A DNA stretch of 60,927 nucleotides from Firmicutes bacterium CAG:238 (GCA_000435615.1 FR881937.1:1-60927), one strand, 5' to 3'; shown: positions 50,201 to 58,961, counted from the first letter of the stretch. Made by a program: numbers and translations. The notes: a model not told the origin generated them from the sequence alone.

Positions 50201-51151
50201 ATGATATTTGAGAGAACTTTTGATAATTTGTCCGAGGAGGACATCAACCTGCTGAATTCGTACTTTGACGGATATGATTATAAATCCTCAGGACATACAT
50301 TCATAGCAAATTATATGTGGAGAAACACACATAAGATCAGCTGGCAGATAATCGGGGACTACCTTTGCATAGGTGCTCTCGGCGAGCTGGATCCGGAGGA
50401 AGACAAAAGATATTTTATGTCTTTTCCTCTGACAAGGACCGGTTCCTATGACGTAGAGTCCCTCCGCGAAACGCTCCTTGAGGCGAAAAAATTGTTTCAT
50501 GCCAAGGGGCAGGACTTATATTTGAGTTTGATTCCGAAATCGCTTGTGCCATACCTCGAAGAGTGTTTTCCCGGAAAAGTTTTCGTCGAACATGACAGAG
50601 ATGAGGACGATTATATTTACCTGAAAGAGGACCTGATCAATCTGAGCGGGCGCAAGCTCCATCAGAAAAAGAATCATTTAAACTTTTTCCTCAAGAATTA
50701 CGAGTTTGCGTATGAGGAAGCGAAACCCGAAGATGCCGGAGAAATCATGGCATACATTGAAAGCAAGAATGAATACAAGCTCGGAGAAACGCCGGAAGAA
50801 TGGAAAGAAATCCTTGAAATGGAAACGGAAGCGATACGGGAACTGCTTAAGTTCCTCGGAAAGGGGCTTTTGTCAGGTGTGATTCGCATCGACGGCAGAA
50901 TCGAAGCCGTAACGCTTGGCGAATTTGCGAAAACAAACAGCAAAGAGACCGTCTTGGTGCATGTGGAAAAGGCCGACGACAGAATCAGAGGGCTTTATCA
51001 GGCAATCAACAATGAATTTTGCAGACGGCTTCCGGAGGAAACGATTTATGTGAATCGTGAAGAGGACATGGGCCTTCAGAATCTCAGACAGACCAAACTT
51101 TCCTACAAGCCGGTGATGATGGGGGAAAAATATTTTGCTATAATACGGTAA
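50201..51151 (+). CDS. DUF2156 (phosphatidylglycerol lysyltransferase-like GNAT) protein
   Basis: 316 residues, two GNAT-like halves as in DUF2156 proteins. The central RKLHQKKNHLNFFLKNYEFAYE segment and the later VHVEKADDRIRGLYQAINNEF and EDMGLQNLRQTKLSYKP motifs match the family. Related domains transfer amino acids from tRNA to lipid (MprF C-terminus), but stand-alone cytoplasmic members have no proven substrate. No membrane segment is present. It starts 46 bases after the hydrolase gene with AGGCAGGAG. Confidence 0.82.
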   Translation: MIFERTFDNLSEEDINLLNSYFDGYDYKSSGHTFIANYMWRNTHKISWQIIGDYLCIGALGELDPEEDKRYFMSFPLTRTGSYDVESLRETLLEAKKLFHAKGQDLYLSLIPKSLVPYLEECFPGKVFVEHDRDEDDYIYLKEDLINLSGRKLHQKKNHLNFFLKNYEFAYEEAKPEDAGEIMAYIESKNEYKLGETPEEWKEILEMETEAIRELLKFLGKGLLSGVIRIDGRIEAVTLGEFAKTNSKETVLVHVEKADDRIRGLYQAINNEFCRRLPEETIYVNREEDMGLQNLRQTKLSYKPVMMGEKYFAIIR

Positions 51152-51182
51152 GAACTTTGAAACAGAAGTGTACAGTAAGAGT

Positions 51183-51216
51183 GCAGGGTGATATTATTAA
51201 GGTCACTCTGCGCTTT
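51183..51216 (+). terminator. Probable terminator after the DUF2156 gene
   Basis: GCAGGGTGAT (51183-51192) pairs with GTCACTCTGC (51202-51211) with two G-T pairs, then GCTTTT. Confidence 0.55.
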
Positions 51217-51321
51217 TACAGAAAATGCAAGCACTTTCCAAGCCCGCAGAAAGCCGATTAAACCGAAGTAAACATGCTCGCCTCAAACACCTTGTTAAAT
51301 AAACTACTTTTACGCCGGACC

Positions 51322-51349
51322 TTGCATTTTTCAGGTGGTATGGTAATAT
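51322..51349 (+). promoter_or_regulatory. Possible promoter of the thiolase gene
   Basis: TTGCAT (51322-51327), 16-base spacer, TAATAT (51344-51349). A second candidate is TTGATT (51409-51414) with TTAAAT at 51432-51437, 17-base spacer. The Rex-type site at 51384 lies downstream of the first and upstream of the second. The remaining 357-base gap before thiolase holds no ORF. Confidence 0.4.
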
Positions 51350-51383
51350 ATACGGTAGATGTATTTCAAAAAATACAAGGGTT

Positions 51384-51401
51384 TTGTTAAAATTTTAACC
51401 A
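51384..51401 (+). promoter_or_regulatory. Rex-type redox operator upstream of thiolase
   Basis: TTGTTAAAATTTTAACCA matches the clostridial Rex consensus TTGTTAANNNNTTAACAA with one mismatch. Rex represses fermentation genes, thiolase included, when NADH is low. It lies 108 bases before ATG 51509. Confidence 0.7.
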
Positions 51402-51508
51402 AAATTTCTTGATTTTTGTGTTATTGTGTGATTAAATAGAACTGCATACAGAAAGAGACGCGGTATGCGGTGAAAAGAAACAATATATCTTAAGGAGGAT
51501 ACATAAGA

Positions 51509-52687
51509 ATGAGAGAAGTTGTAATTGTAAGTGCAGCAAGAACACCAATCGGAAGCTTTGGCGGTTCCTTAAAGGGAATCCCTACAAGAAAATTAGGCGC
51601 TATCGCTATCAAGGCTGCCGTTGAAAGAGCAGGAATTAAGCCTGAAATGGTTGAAGAAGTTATCATGGGTGCTGTTCTTCAGGGCGGATTAGGCCAGAAT
51701 GTTGCAAGACAGATGACACTTGATGCAGGCCTTCCGATCGAAGTTCCTGCAATGACAATTAATAAAGTTTGCGGTTCCGGATTAAGAGCTGTTGAACTTG
51801 CTGCTCAGATCATCAAAGCAGGCGATGCTGATATCGTAGTTGCAGGCGGTGCAGAAAACATGTCCGCTACAGCTTACGCTATGCCGGCTGCAAGATGGGG
51901 CGCAAGAATGAACAACGCTCAGATGGTTGACATGATGGTTAACGACGGTCTTTGGGATGCATTCAACGGATACCACATGGGTATCACTGCTGAAAATGTT
52001 GCTGAACAGTGGGGAATCACAAGAGAAGAATTAGACGAATTCTCCGTAATCTCCCAGAACAGAGCTGAAGAAGCAATCAAGGCAGGCAAGTTCAAAGATG
52101 AAATCGTTCCGGTTGAAATTCCGCAGAGAAAGGGCGATCCAATCATCTTCGATACAGATGAATTCCCTAAGTTTGGAACAACTATCGAAAAAGTTGCTAA
52201 ATTAAAAGGCGCTTTCAAGAAGGACGGTATTGTTACAGCTGCTAACGCTTCCGGTATCAACGATGCAGGTGCTGCTGTAGTAGTAATGAGCAAGGAAAAG
52301 GCTGACGAATTGGGAATCAAGCCGCTTTGTACAATCAAGTCCTATGCTTCCGCAGGCGTTGACCCATCCATCATGGGCGTTGGTCCTGTACCTGCTTCCG
52401 AAAAAGCATTAAAGAAGGCCGGCCTTACAGTTGCTGATATGGACTTAGTAGAAGCAAACGAAGCTTTCGCAGCTCAGTCCCTGGCAGTAAGAAAAGACTT
52501 AGGATTAGATCCTGAAAAGACAAACGTAAACGGCGGAGCTATCGCTATCGGACACCCAATCGGAGCTTCCGGCTGCAGAATCTTAATCTCCCTGATTTAC
52601 GAAATGATGAAGAGAGATTCCAAGTACGGTCTTGCTACATTGTGCATCGGCGGCGGTATGGGAACTGCACTCGTAGTTGAAAGATAA
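51509..52687 (+). CDS. thlA: Acetyl-CoA C-acetyltransferase (thiolase)
   Basis: 392 residues, the normal tetrameric biosynthetic thiolase length. Acylated Cys in INKVCGSGLRAVE (about residue 88), NEAFAAQ, the His of GHPIGASG and the second Cys in LCIGGGMG are all intact. It condenses two acetyl-CoA to acetoacetyl-CoA at the start of butyrate-type fermentation, or cleaves ketoacyl-CoA in the other direction. Unlike in many clostridia no crt, bcd or hbd genes follow. Codon use is more biased than that of neighbours, as in highly expressed genes. Single gene with own promoter, Rex site and terminator. Confidence 0.95.
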   Translation: MREVVIVSAARTPIGSFGGSLKGIPTRKLGAIAIKAAVERAGIKPEMVEEVIMGAVLQGGLGQNVARQMTLDAGLPIEVPAMTINKVCGSGLRAVELAAQIIKAGDADIVVAGGAENMSATAYAMPAARWGARMNNAQMVDMMVNDGLWDAFNGYHMGITAENVAEQWGITREELDEFSVISQNRAEEAIKAGKFKDEIVPVEIPQRKGDPIIFDTDEFPKFGTTIEKVAKLKGAFKKDGIVTAANASGINDAGAAVVVMSKEKADELGIKPLCTIKSYASAGVDPSIMGVGPVPASEKALKKAGLTVADMDLVEANEAFAAQSLAVRKDLGLDPEKTNVNGGAIAIGHPIGASGCRILISLIYEMMKRDSKYGLATLCIGGGMGTALVVER

Positions 52688-52721
52688 TTGCACGCACAGA
52701 TAATTACGAAATGAACGATAT

Positions 52722-52753
52722 CAAGGCACCTCGCAAGGGGTGCCTTGAGTTTT
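52722..52753 (+). terminator. Terminator after thiolase
   Basis: CAAGGCACC (52722-52730) pairs with GGTGCCTTG (52739-52747), followed by AGTTTT. It lies 14 bases before the ybaK start. Confidence 0.85.
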
Positions 52754-52766
52754 AGAGGTAAGCAAA

Positions 52767-53264
52767 ATGAAAACAAAAGTAGAAAAAACGAACGCCATGC
52801 GTAGACTGGACGCGCTGAAAATTAAATATAAGGAGCATACCTATACTGATACGGACGCGGTCAGCGGCGTGGAAGTTGCCGAGGTACTGAACCAAGAACC
52901 TGGAAGAGTGTTTAAAACACTCGTTACGCAGGGGAAAAGCAAGAATTATTATGTTTTCATGGTTCCGGTGGCAGAAGAACTGGACTTAAAGAAGGCGGCG
53001 AAAGCGGTCGGAGAGAAGTCGATTGAGATGATAAAATCAAAAGAACTGCTGCCGCTCACGGGATATATTCACGGCGGATGCAGTCCGATTGGAATGAAGA
53101 AATTCTTTACGACGACGATACACAAAACCGCCGCTGATTACGAAACGATTTTCTTCAGCGGCGGTCGTATTGGTTTTCAGATTGAACTTGCTTTCAGCGA
53201 TTTGCAAAAGGCAATTAAAATTCAGACAGCGGATATTATCTCTTCAGATATTCTTCCAGAGTAA
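52767..53264 (+). CDS. ybaK: Cys-tRNA(Pro)/aminoacyl-tRNA deacylase YbaK/EbsC
   Basis: 165 residues. Family motifs TDAVSGVEVAEVLNQEPGRVFKTLV, with the catalytic Lys at about 50, KAAKAVGEKSIEM and TGYIHGGCSPIGMKK are present. YbaK clears Cys-tRNA(Pro) and other mischarged tRNA, working with ProRS. Start has a GAGGTAAG site. Its 3' end overlaps the converging M15 carboxypeptidase gene by 29 bases. Confidence 0.93.
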   Translation: MKTKVEKTNAMRRLDALKIKYKEHTYTDTDAVSGVEVAEVLNQEPGRVFKTLVTQGKSKNYYVFMVPVAEELDLKKAAKAVGEKSIEMIKSKELLPLTGYIHGGCSPIGMKKFFTTTIHKTAADYETIFFSGGRIGFQIELAFSDLQKAIKIQTADIISSDILPE

Positions 53265-54096
53265 TGCCCTGCTCTGTGATTTCCTCAGCGGCATCAACAC
53301 CGACATAGCGCAGATGCCAAGGCTCATAATCGTAGCCTGTAATGTCGGTTTTGCCCTTCGGGTAGCGGATGATGAAGCCGTATTCTGCACAGTGCTTGTT
53401 AATCCACTTGCCTTCGGAAGTCTTCGCGAAGTCCTGCGTGAGAGTCCAGCCTGTGGACTTCGTTACAAGGTCGATGGCATAACCCGTGTGGTGCTCGCTT
53501 CTGCCCGGATATGCGGAGCGGATGTCGCGGAGCTTCTTGCCCATGGTGTTCAGATAGTTGTTGTAAAGCCATTTCTGCGTGCTGTAGGTACGGTATGCAG
53601 AGCAGATTTTGAAACGGATGCCGTCAGCTTTGGCGGCTTTTCTCATTTTTTTGAAGGCTTTGTAAGCGTCAGCCTTCATTTCCAGTCCCTGATTTGTCGT
53701 GTAGCTGCCTTTGATTGCAACCATATCGGTCGGCTTGTAGTTCTTCGATACGGCGTGGAGCTTGTTTACGAGAACGAGCACATCGCCCTTATCTTTCTTC
53801 AGAAGGTCGAGCTTATCCGGCAGACCGTACATGTCGAAGGACTCCCAAGGAGCCTCTTCATTATATTTTTTCTTTTTCTTGGTTGTTTTGGTCGTTGATT
53901 TCTTAGTCGTTGTTTTCGCAGCGGTCGCGACAACTTCTCCCTGTGAATCCGCAGGCTCGTCGACATTGACTACGGTATCAACCGCGCCTGATGAGCCGGA
54001 TGCCTGCTGCGAACTGTCCCGGCAGCCGCAGAAAAATATAACAGCAGCGGTGCAAAGCACCACCATGCCTATCATTAACAAGTGTTTCTTCCTCAC
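53236..54096 (-). CDS. M15-family D-alanyl-D-alanine carboxypeptidase (VanY-like lipoprotein)
   Basis: 286 residues. N-terminal lipoprotein signal ending in FFCGC, a Ser/Thr/Lys-rich linker (about 60-78, with TTKKSTTKTTKKKKK) and a VanY domain (about 100-275). Zinc-site motifs SEHHTGYAIDL (His-x6-Asp) and EPWHLRYVG (Glu-x2-His) are intact. It trims D-Ala from peptidoglycan stem peptides outside the membrane. Preceded by a strong promoter. The low-complexity linker probably spans the wall. Confidence 0.9.
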   Translation of the reverse strand: MRKKHLLMIGMVVLCTAAVIFFCGCRDSSQQASGSSGAVDTVVNVDEPADSQGEVVATAAKTTTKKSTTKTTKKKKKYNEEAPWESFDMYGLPDKLDLLKKDKGDVLVLVNKLHAVSKNYKPTDMVAIKGSYTTNQGLEMKADAYKAFKKMRKAAKADGIRFKICSAYRTYSTQKWLYNNYLNTMGKKLRDIRSAYPGRSEHHTGYAIDLVTKSTGWTLTQDFAKTSEGKWINKHCAEYGFIIRYPKGKTDITGYDYEPWHLRYVGVDAAEEITEQGITLEEYLKR

Positions 54097-54129
54097 TTTC
54101 GGTATTCCTCCTATATGTATATTAACTTT

Positions 54130-54158
54130 AGTATACTTTATTTCCGCAATTTAGTCAA
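54130..54158 (-). promoter_or_regulatory. Predicted promoter of the M15 carboxypeptidase gene
   Basis: Minus strand: TTGACT (54153-54158), 17-base spacer, TATACT (54130-54135), 34 bases before the ATG. One of the best sigma-A matches in the window. Confidence 0.7.
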
Positions 54159-54235
54159 ATGGGCATTTTTTGCTGGATAAATGGCTTAAATAGTGATATT
54201 ATATAGAATAGAATATTTTTTGAGAGGAAAAAACT

Positions 54236-55867
54236 ATGGGAGAAACCAATTTTATTCACAACATTATTGAAAAAGACTTAGAAAGTCACAAATACGGGGA
54301 TAAGGTGCGCACGCGTTTCCCGCCGGAGCCGAACGGCTACCTGCATATCGGACACGCGAAATCCATCTGCCTGAACTTTTCCACGGCGGCGAAGTACGGC
54401 GGCACCTGCAACCTCAGATATGACGACACGAACCCGGTAAAAGAGGATGTTGAATACATCAACTCCATTGAAGAAGATGTGAAATGGCTTGGTTTCCGGT
54501 GGGATAAGAGACTCTGGGCGTCCGATTATTTCGACAAAATGTACGAAGCGGCGCTTGAACTGATAAAGAAGGGCAAAGCCTATGTCTGCGACCTTACGCC
54601 TGAGGAAATCAAGGAGTACAGAGGTACGCTCACACAGCCGGGCAAAGAGAGCCCTTACAGAAACAGAAGCGTAGAGGAAAATCTTGCGCTTTTCGAGGAA
54701 ATGAAGGAAGGCAGATATGCGGACGGCGAAAAGGTGCTCAGAGCGAAGATTGACATGGCATCGCCGAATATCAATATGAGAGACCCGATTATCTACCGTA
54801 TCGCGCATGCGACACATCATAACACAGGGGACAAGTGGTGCATTTATCCGATGTACGACTTCGCGCACCCGATTGAAGATGCGATTGAAGGAATCACGCA
54901 TTCCATCTGCACGCTCGAGTTCGAGGACCACAGACCGCTTTACGACTGGGTTCTTGCGGAAGTTGGCTGGTGGAGCGCTCCTCCGCAGCAGATTGAATTT
55001 GCGAGACTGAACCTGACGAATACGGTAATGTCGAAGAGATATTTGAAGAGACTTGTGGATGACGGCGTGGTTGACGGCTGGGATGACCCGAGAATGCCGA
55101 CCATTGCGGGAATCCGCCGCAGAGGATATACACCGGAGGCAATCCGCAGATTTTGCGAGGAAATCGGTGTTTCCAAAGCAAACAGCACGGTTGATGTTTC
55201 CCTTTTGGAGCACTGCGTGCGTGACGACCTCAAGGAAAAGGTTGAGACGAGAAACGTTGTTTTCGACCCGATTAAGGTTGTTATTACGAACTATCCTGAG
55301 GGACAGAGCGAGCTTTGCGAAGTGGAAAACAATCCGGCAGTACCGGAAATGGGCGTTCGTGATATTCCGTTCTCGAGAGAAATCTGGGTGGACGGCGAGG
55401 ACTTCATGGAAGTGCCCGCAAAGAAGTATTTCAGACTTTTCCCGGGCAACGAAGTCCGTCTGAAAGGCGCATATTTCATCACCTGTCAGGAAGCAGTAAA
55501 GAACGAAGACGGCTCGATTAAAGAGCTGCACTGCACATACGACCCGGAGACCAAGTCCGGAAGCGGATTTGAGGGACGCAAGGTCAAGGGTACGATTCAC
55601 TTCGTAGACGCGGCGACCGCAGTTCCGATTAAGATTCGCCAGTTCGACTATCTTATGAGCGAAGGCGAGGACGGCAAAATGGTGGCAAACGAAGACACGA
55701 TGCGTGAAATTGTATGCTATGCAGAGCCGAAGGTGCTTGAGGCTCAGCCGGGCGAAAGATTCCAGTTCTTCAGACACGGATATTTCGTGGCGGACTCGAA
55801 GCTTTACAGAAAAGAAAATCCGGTGTTCAACGAGATTATCGGTCTTAAGAGCAGCTGGAAGAAATAA
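54236..55867 (+). CDS. glnS: Glutaminyl-tRNA synthetase
   Basis: 543 residues. Class I HIGH motif in PEPNGYLHIGHAKS and KMSKS-like VMSKRYLKR, with the DDTNPVKEDVEY stretch typical of GlnRS rather than GluRS. C-terminal anticodon-binding beta barrels (about 340-540) complete the protein. Many Clostridia lack GlnRS and use the amidotransferase route, so glnS points to an acquired gene or a lineage with both. No frame damage. Start with GAGAGGAAA. Confidence 0.95.
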   Translation: MGETNFIHNIIEKDLESHKYGDKVRTRFPPEPNGYLHIGHAKSICLNFSTAAKYGGTCNLRYDDTNPVKEDVEYINSIEEDVKWLGFRWDKRLWASDYFDKMYEAALELIKKGKAYVCDLTPEEIKEYRGTLTQPGKESPYRNRSVEENLALFEEMKEGRYADGEKVLRAKIDMASPNINMRDPIIYRIAHATHHNTGDKWCIYPMYDFAHPIEDAIEGITHSICTLEFEDHRPLYDWVLAEVGWWSAPPQQIEFARLNLTNTVMSKRYLKRLVDDGVVDGWDDPRMPTIAGIRRRGYTPEAIRRFCEEIGVSKANSTVDVSLLEHCVRDDLKEKVETRNVVFDPIKVVITNYPEGQSELCEVENNPAVPEMGVRDIPFSREIWVDGEDFMEVPAKKYFRLFPGNEVRLKGAYFITCQEAVKNEDGSIKELHCTYDPETKSGSGFEGRKVKGTIHFVDAATAVPIKIRQFDYLMSEGEDGKMVANEDTMREIVCYAEPKVLEAQPGERFQFFRHGYFVADSKLYRKENPVFNEIIGLKSSWKK

Positions 55868-55912
55868 ATATTAATAATGGTTATCGTGTGCTTGTAAGAA
55901 AGGATGTTTGAA

Positions 55913-57400
55913 ATGAGAAAGCTTTTGAAGAAGGCTGCCTGCCTGTTTTTGGCGGCGGCAGTGATGACAGCTTTCCTGCCGGAAGGCTTCGGGCTTGGGT
56001 TTGGCGGTGCAGAGACCGCGCAGGCGGCGAGCGTGAAATCGATTTCGAGTGCTTCGACTCTTCGAAAAGCGCTGACTTCCGCTGAAGGAGGCTCGTACAA
56101 GCTGACTGCGGACATCAAGGGATTAACCAAAGCGATTGTCATGCGGAGCAAAACCAAGAGTCTTGACTTAAACGGACATACCATCAAAGGAAATGTCGGG
56201 ATTGACGCTTTGATTACGGTCGAGGGCGGCAGGCTGATGATTTCCGACAGCAAGGGCGGCGGTCTTGTTCGAAACACGGGAAGCCGTGGGGCAATCAGTG
56301 TTCTCGGTTCCACGAAAACGACCGTCAAAATCAGCGGCGGTACTTTCAGCAGCGTATATAGCTGCTGCGATGTGACAGGCGGCAGACTTTTGATCAGCGG
56401 AGGAACTTTCAAATCCGAAAAATCCTGCGCTGTGGCGGGCTATTCCGGACTCTACAGTTCCGAAATCCAAATCTCGGGTGGCAGTTTCACGGGATATGAT
56501 GCGCTCTCTGTGCAGGGCGATTTGGATCTGACGGTGACGGGCGGAACCTATAAAGGAAGCCACGCGGATCTTGCGGTTTATGACACCTTCAAGGGCAAGT
56601 TTGATGTTGACAAAAGCCTTTTTGCAAACATCTGGGACGATACTCCGGCGGGGCACGGTGTTTATGAAACGGAATTCAAACGCGTTCCCGTGACTTACAC
56701 GGAGGGCATGACAGTCAGCGACGCGGATACTTTGTATTCGGTGTACATGCATGCGAAGGAAAATCTGCTTCCGAAGCTTAAAATTGTCACGACCGAGCAT
56801 TTGTATGAGGTTTTAAATGTATATTCCTTAAAATGGGGCGATTCCGTCAGCACACAGATGAACACGGCAATTGAAGAAGATGTCGCAAAGATCGATGTGG
56901 ATTTCAAATACGGCACGGAGTATCAGGTTGAGCGGCTGATTCTCAATCCCGCTGTGAAATCGAACGCTTCGGCGAAGGCGGTGAAGTATTACAAGAAGAT
57001 TTGCAGCATTACAAAAACCGCGACGAAAGGCTGTAAGACCAAAAAGGAAAAGGTCAAAGGCATCAATAAATACATCGTGCGCAGCTATTCGTATGATTAC
57101 AAATACCGGAAAGCATCTTACAGCTTCCTCGGGCTTTTGGACAATAAGAAGGCTGTGTGTCAGGGCTTCGCAGGGCTTTTCCGTCTAATGTGCATACGGG
57201 CGGGAATTGAAACGGAATCGATTGGTGGCATGGCAACCTCCGGTCCGGGCAAAACAGATTTTGAGCCGCATATGTGGAACCGCAGCAAAATCGGAAGCAA
57301 ATGGTACTACACGGATGTGACCTACAACGAAGGTACCGGAACTAACAAATTCCTCCTCCTGAGCGAAAAGAGCTTTTATGGGAAGGGATATCATTATTAA
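55913..57400 (+). CDS. Exported protein with beta-helix repeats and a transglutaminase-like domain
   Basis: 495 residues. Signal peptide (about 1-38, LFLAAAVMTAFLP, cleavage near QAAS). Residues about 45-240 carry right-handed beta-helix-like repeats of the type ISGGTFS, ISGGTFK, ISGGSFT, VTGGTYK. A linker is followed by a transglutaminase-core domain (about 370-495) with an intact Cys-His-Asp triad: C416 in KKAVCQGFAG, H453 in EPHMWN and D468 in YTDVTYN. It may crosslink, cut or bind wall or host proteins. Chosen start at 55913 has AAAGGA 9 bases upstream. Confidence 0.8.
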   Translation: MRKLLKKAACLFLAAAVMTAFLPEGFGLGFGGAETAQAASVKSISSASTLRKALTSAEGGSYKLTADIKGLTKAIVMRSKTKSLDLNGHTIKGNVGIDALITVEGGRLMISDSKGGGLVRNTGSRGAISVLGSTKTTVKISGGTFSSVYSCCDVTGGRLLISGGTFKSEKSCAVAGYSGLYSSEIQISGGSFTGYDALSVQGDLDLTVTGGTYKGSHADLAVYDTFKGKFDVDKSLFANIWDDTPAGHGVYETEFKRVPVTYTEGMTVSDADTLYSVYMHAKENLLPKLKIVTTEHLYEVLNVYSLKWGDSVSTQMNTAIEEDVAKIDVDFKYGTEYQVERLILNPAVKSNASAKAVKYYKKICSITKTATKGCKTKKEKVKGINKYIVRSYSYDYKYRKASYSFLGLLDNKKAVCQGFAGLFRLMCIRAGIETESIGGMATSGPGKTDFEPHMWNRSKIGSKWYYTDVTYNEGTGTNKFLLLSEKSFYGKGYHY

Positions 57401-57463
57401 AAAACAGGAGCTGACGGCTTAGTTGATTGAGAAATCGACCGGGGCGGCAGCTCCTTATTGTGG

Positions 57464-58804
57464 TTATTCATGCAGTATGTTCAGCGCAAGGCCAAGTAGT
57501 CTGTCGGTGTGGTCTGCCATAAACAGTGGAATATTCAGCACATCTTCGTCCAGCTTTAGGTTATCCAAAGAAAAGCGCACACGAAGCTTTACTTTATCAG
57601 GGAAAAGCTCCTTGAATTTTTTGAGACTTTTGCTTCTGATGTTGCCTTCTGCTTTGACTTCCACAGGAAAAATTTCATTTTCACGCTGAATCAGGAAGTC
57701 TACTTCATATGGCGGGTTGTTTTGCGCCCAGTATCGCGGAGTGACCTCGAATTGTGTGAGCAGCGTCTGCAAAACAAAATTTTCCGTCAAAGAACCTTTG
57801 AATTCGGTAAACAAACGGTTGCCCTCTGTGAACGCAGTTGGAGCAAGCTGTGCTAAACGGCGGAGGACTCCGACATCAGCCAGATAAATTTTAAAAGCGG
57901 AAAGGTCGTCATAGGCACTCATCGGAAGTCCCGGAGTGCTGCTGCGGTAAATCTTATGCACCAAACGGGCATCTACGAGCCACTGCAGAGCATTTTCATA
58001 TTCTCTCGCCCTCGCACCTTCTTTAACGACTTTATAAAGAAACTTTTTGTTTTCCCGTGCAAGCTGAGACGGGATGGATTTCCATATCATTGAAATTTTC
58101 GGAAATTCACTGACATCGGGATGCTTTGCAAAGTCACGTTCGTAGGCATCAATAATGTCCGACAGGGTATTTTGCATAGCTGAAACATCGCGCGCCTGGG
58201 TCCACATCAAAACAGATTCAGGCATGCCTCCGGTGACATAGTACATTTTTAGCTTCTCATACAGCGGATTAAAGAACGCATCGGGAAGCGGTTCAATGCG
58301 TTCAATATTTTCCATATATTTCACAAGGTTTTCATCACCGTTCGCTGTCAGAAACTCTGTAAAGGTCATCGGGTCGATTTGCATGAAATTAACCTTGCCG
58401 ACAGGGAAAGAAGACGGTTTTGCCAAAGCGATGCCGAGCAGCGAACCGGCACATGCAATGTGGTATTCCGGTGCATTCTCGCAAAAATACTTCATGGAAT
58501 TGATGACCTTCGGACAGTCCTGCACTTCATCAAAGATAATCAAGGTTTTTTCGGGTTTAATGCTCTGACCGCTTGCAAACATCAGGTTTTGCAAAATTCG
58601 GTTGACATCCTTGCTGGTTTCAAAAAATTGTTTATATTCTTCGTTTTCATCAAAGTTAAAATAAGCGGTATTCTCATAGCAGCGATTCCCAAATTCCTTT
58701 AAAATCCAAGTTTTCCCTACCTGGCGAACACCTTTTAGAATCAGAGGTTTGCGATAGGGTGAATTCTTCCATGCAATAAGATCCTTTAAAATTAATCGTT
58801 CCAC
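57464..58804 (-). CDS. AAA-family ATPase with DUF4143 domain
   Basis: 446 residues. Walker A in GVRQVGKTW (about 28-36), Walker B LIIFDEVQDC, sensor-like GSLLG, and a C-terminal DUF4143 winged/nuclease-like region with YWAQNNPPYEVDFLIQRENEIFPVEVKAE (the ExK-like motif of PD-(D/E)XK-fold parts). These ATPases are common, variable, probably laterally moving genes of unclear role. GTG 58804 gives the family N-terminus and has GAGGTG at the proper distance; GTG 58813 is within that site. A palindromic operator lies upstream. Confidence 0.85.
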   Translation of the reverse strand: MERLILKDLIAWKNSPYRKPLILKGVRQVGKTWILKEFGNRCYENTAYFNFDENEEYKQFFETSKDVNRILQNLMFASGQSIKPEKTLIIFDEVQDCPKVINSMKYFCENAPEYHIACAGSLLGIALAKPSSFPVGKVNFMQIDPMTFTEFLTANGDENLVKYMENIERIEPLPDAFFNPLYEKLKMYYVTGGMPESVLMWTQARDVSAMQNTLSDIIDAYERDFAKHPDVSEFPKISMIWKSIPSQLARENKKFLYKVVKEGARAREYENALQWLVDARLVHKIYRSSTPGLPMSAYDDLSAFKIYLADVGVLRRLAQLAPTAFTEGNRLFTEFKGSLTENFVLQTLLTQFEVTPRYWAQNNPPYEVDFLIQRENEIFPVEVKAEGNIRSKSLKKFKELFPDKVKLRVRFSLDNLKLDEDVLNIPLFMADHTDRLLGLALNILHE

Positions 58805-58834
58805 GAAACACACCTCACATTTTTATTGAATATT

Positions 58835-58852
58835 ATGTGATAATAATCACAT
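58835..58852. promoter_or_regulatory. CRP/FNR-type palindrome between divergent genes
   Basis: ATGTGAT-AATA-ATCACAT is a perfect inverted repeat and matches TGTGA-N6-TCACA, the consensus of CRP-family sites. It lies 31 bases upstream of the DUF4143 ATPase start and 110 bases before the sigma factor start. Confidence 0.6.
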
Positions 58853-58961
58853 TTTTATTATAAATCATCGGCGAAAAAATTTCAACATTTAATATTTTTT
58901 CATTTATCCTGTCACAAATTCTATGGTATAGTGTTTAGTAAGTAGAAGGGGAGAACGGCAG

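Noticed and set aside
51152..51508. Possible tRNA or small RNA gene in the long gap before thiolase
   Set aside because: No cloverleaf, no T-loop GGTTCGAATCC-like sequence and no second terminator were found; the gap is explained by a terminator, promoter and Rex-type site.
54278..55777. 499-codon open frame on the minus strand, antisense to glnS
   Set aside because: It is the mirror of the well-supported glnS frame, is very rich in Arg, Val, Phe and Leu, has no ribosome site and resembles no family.
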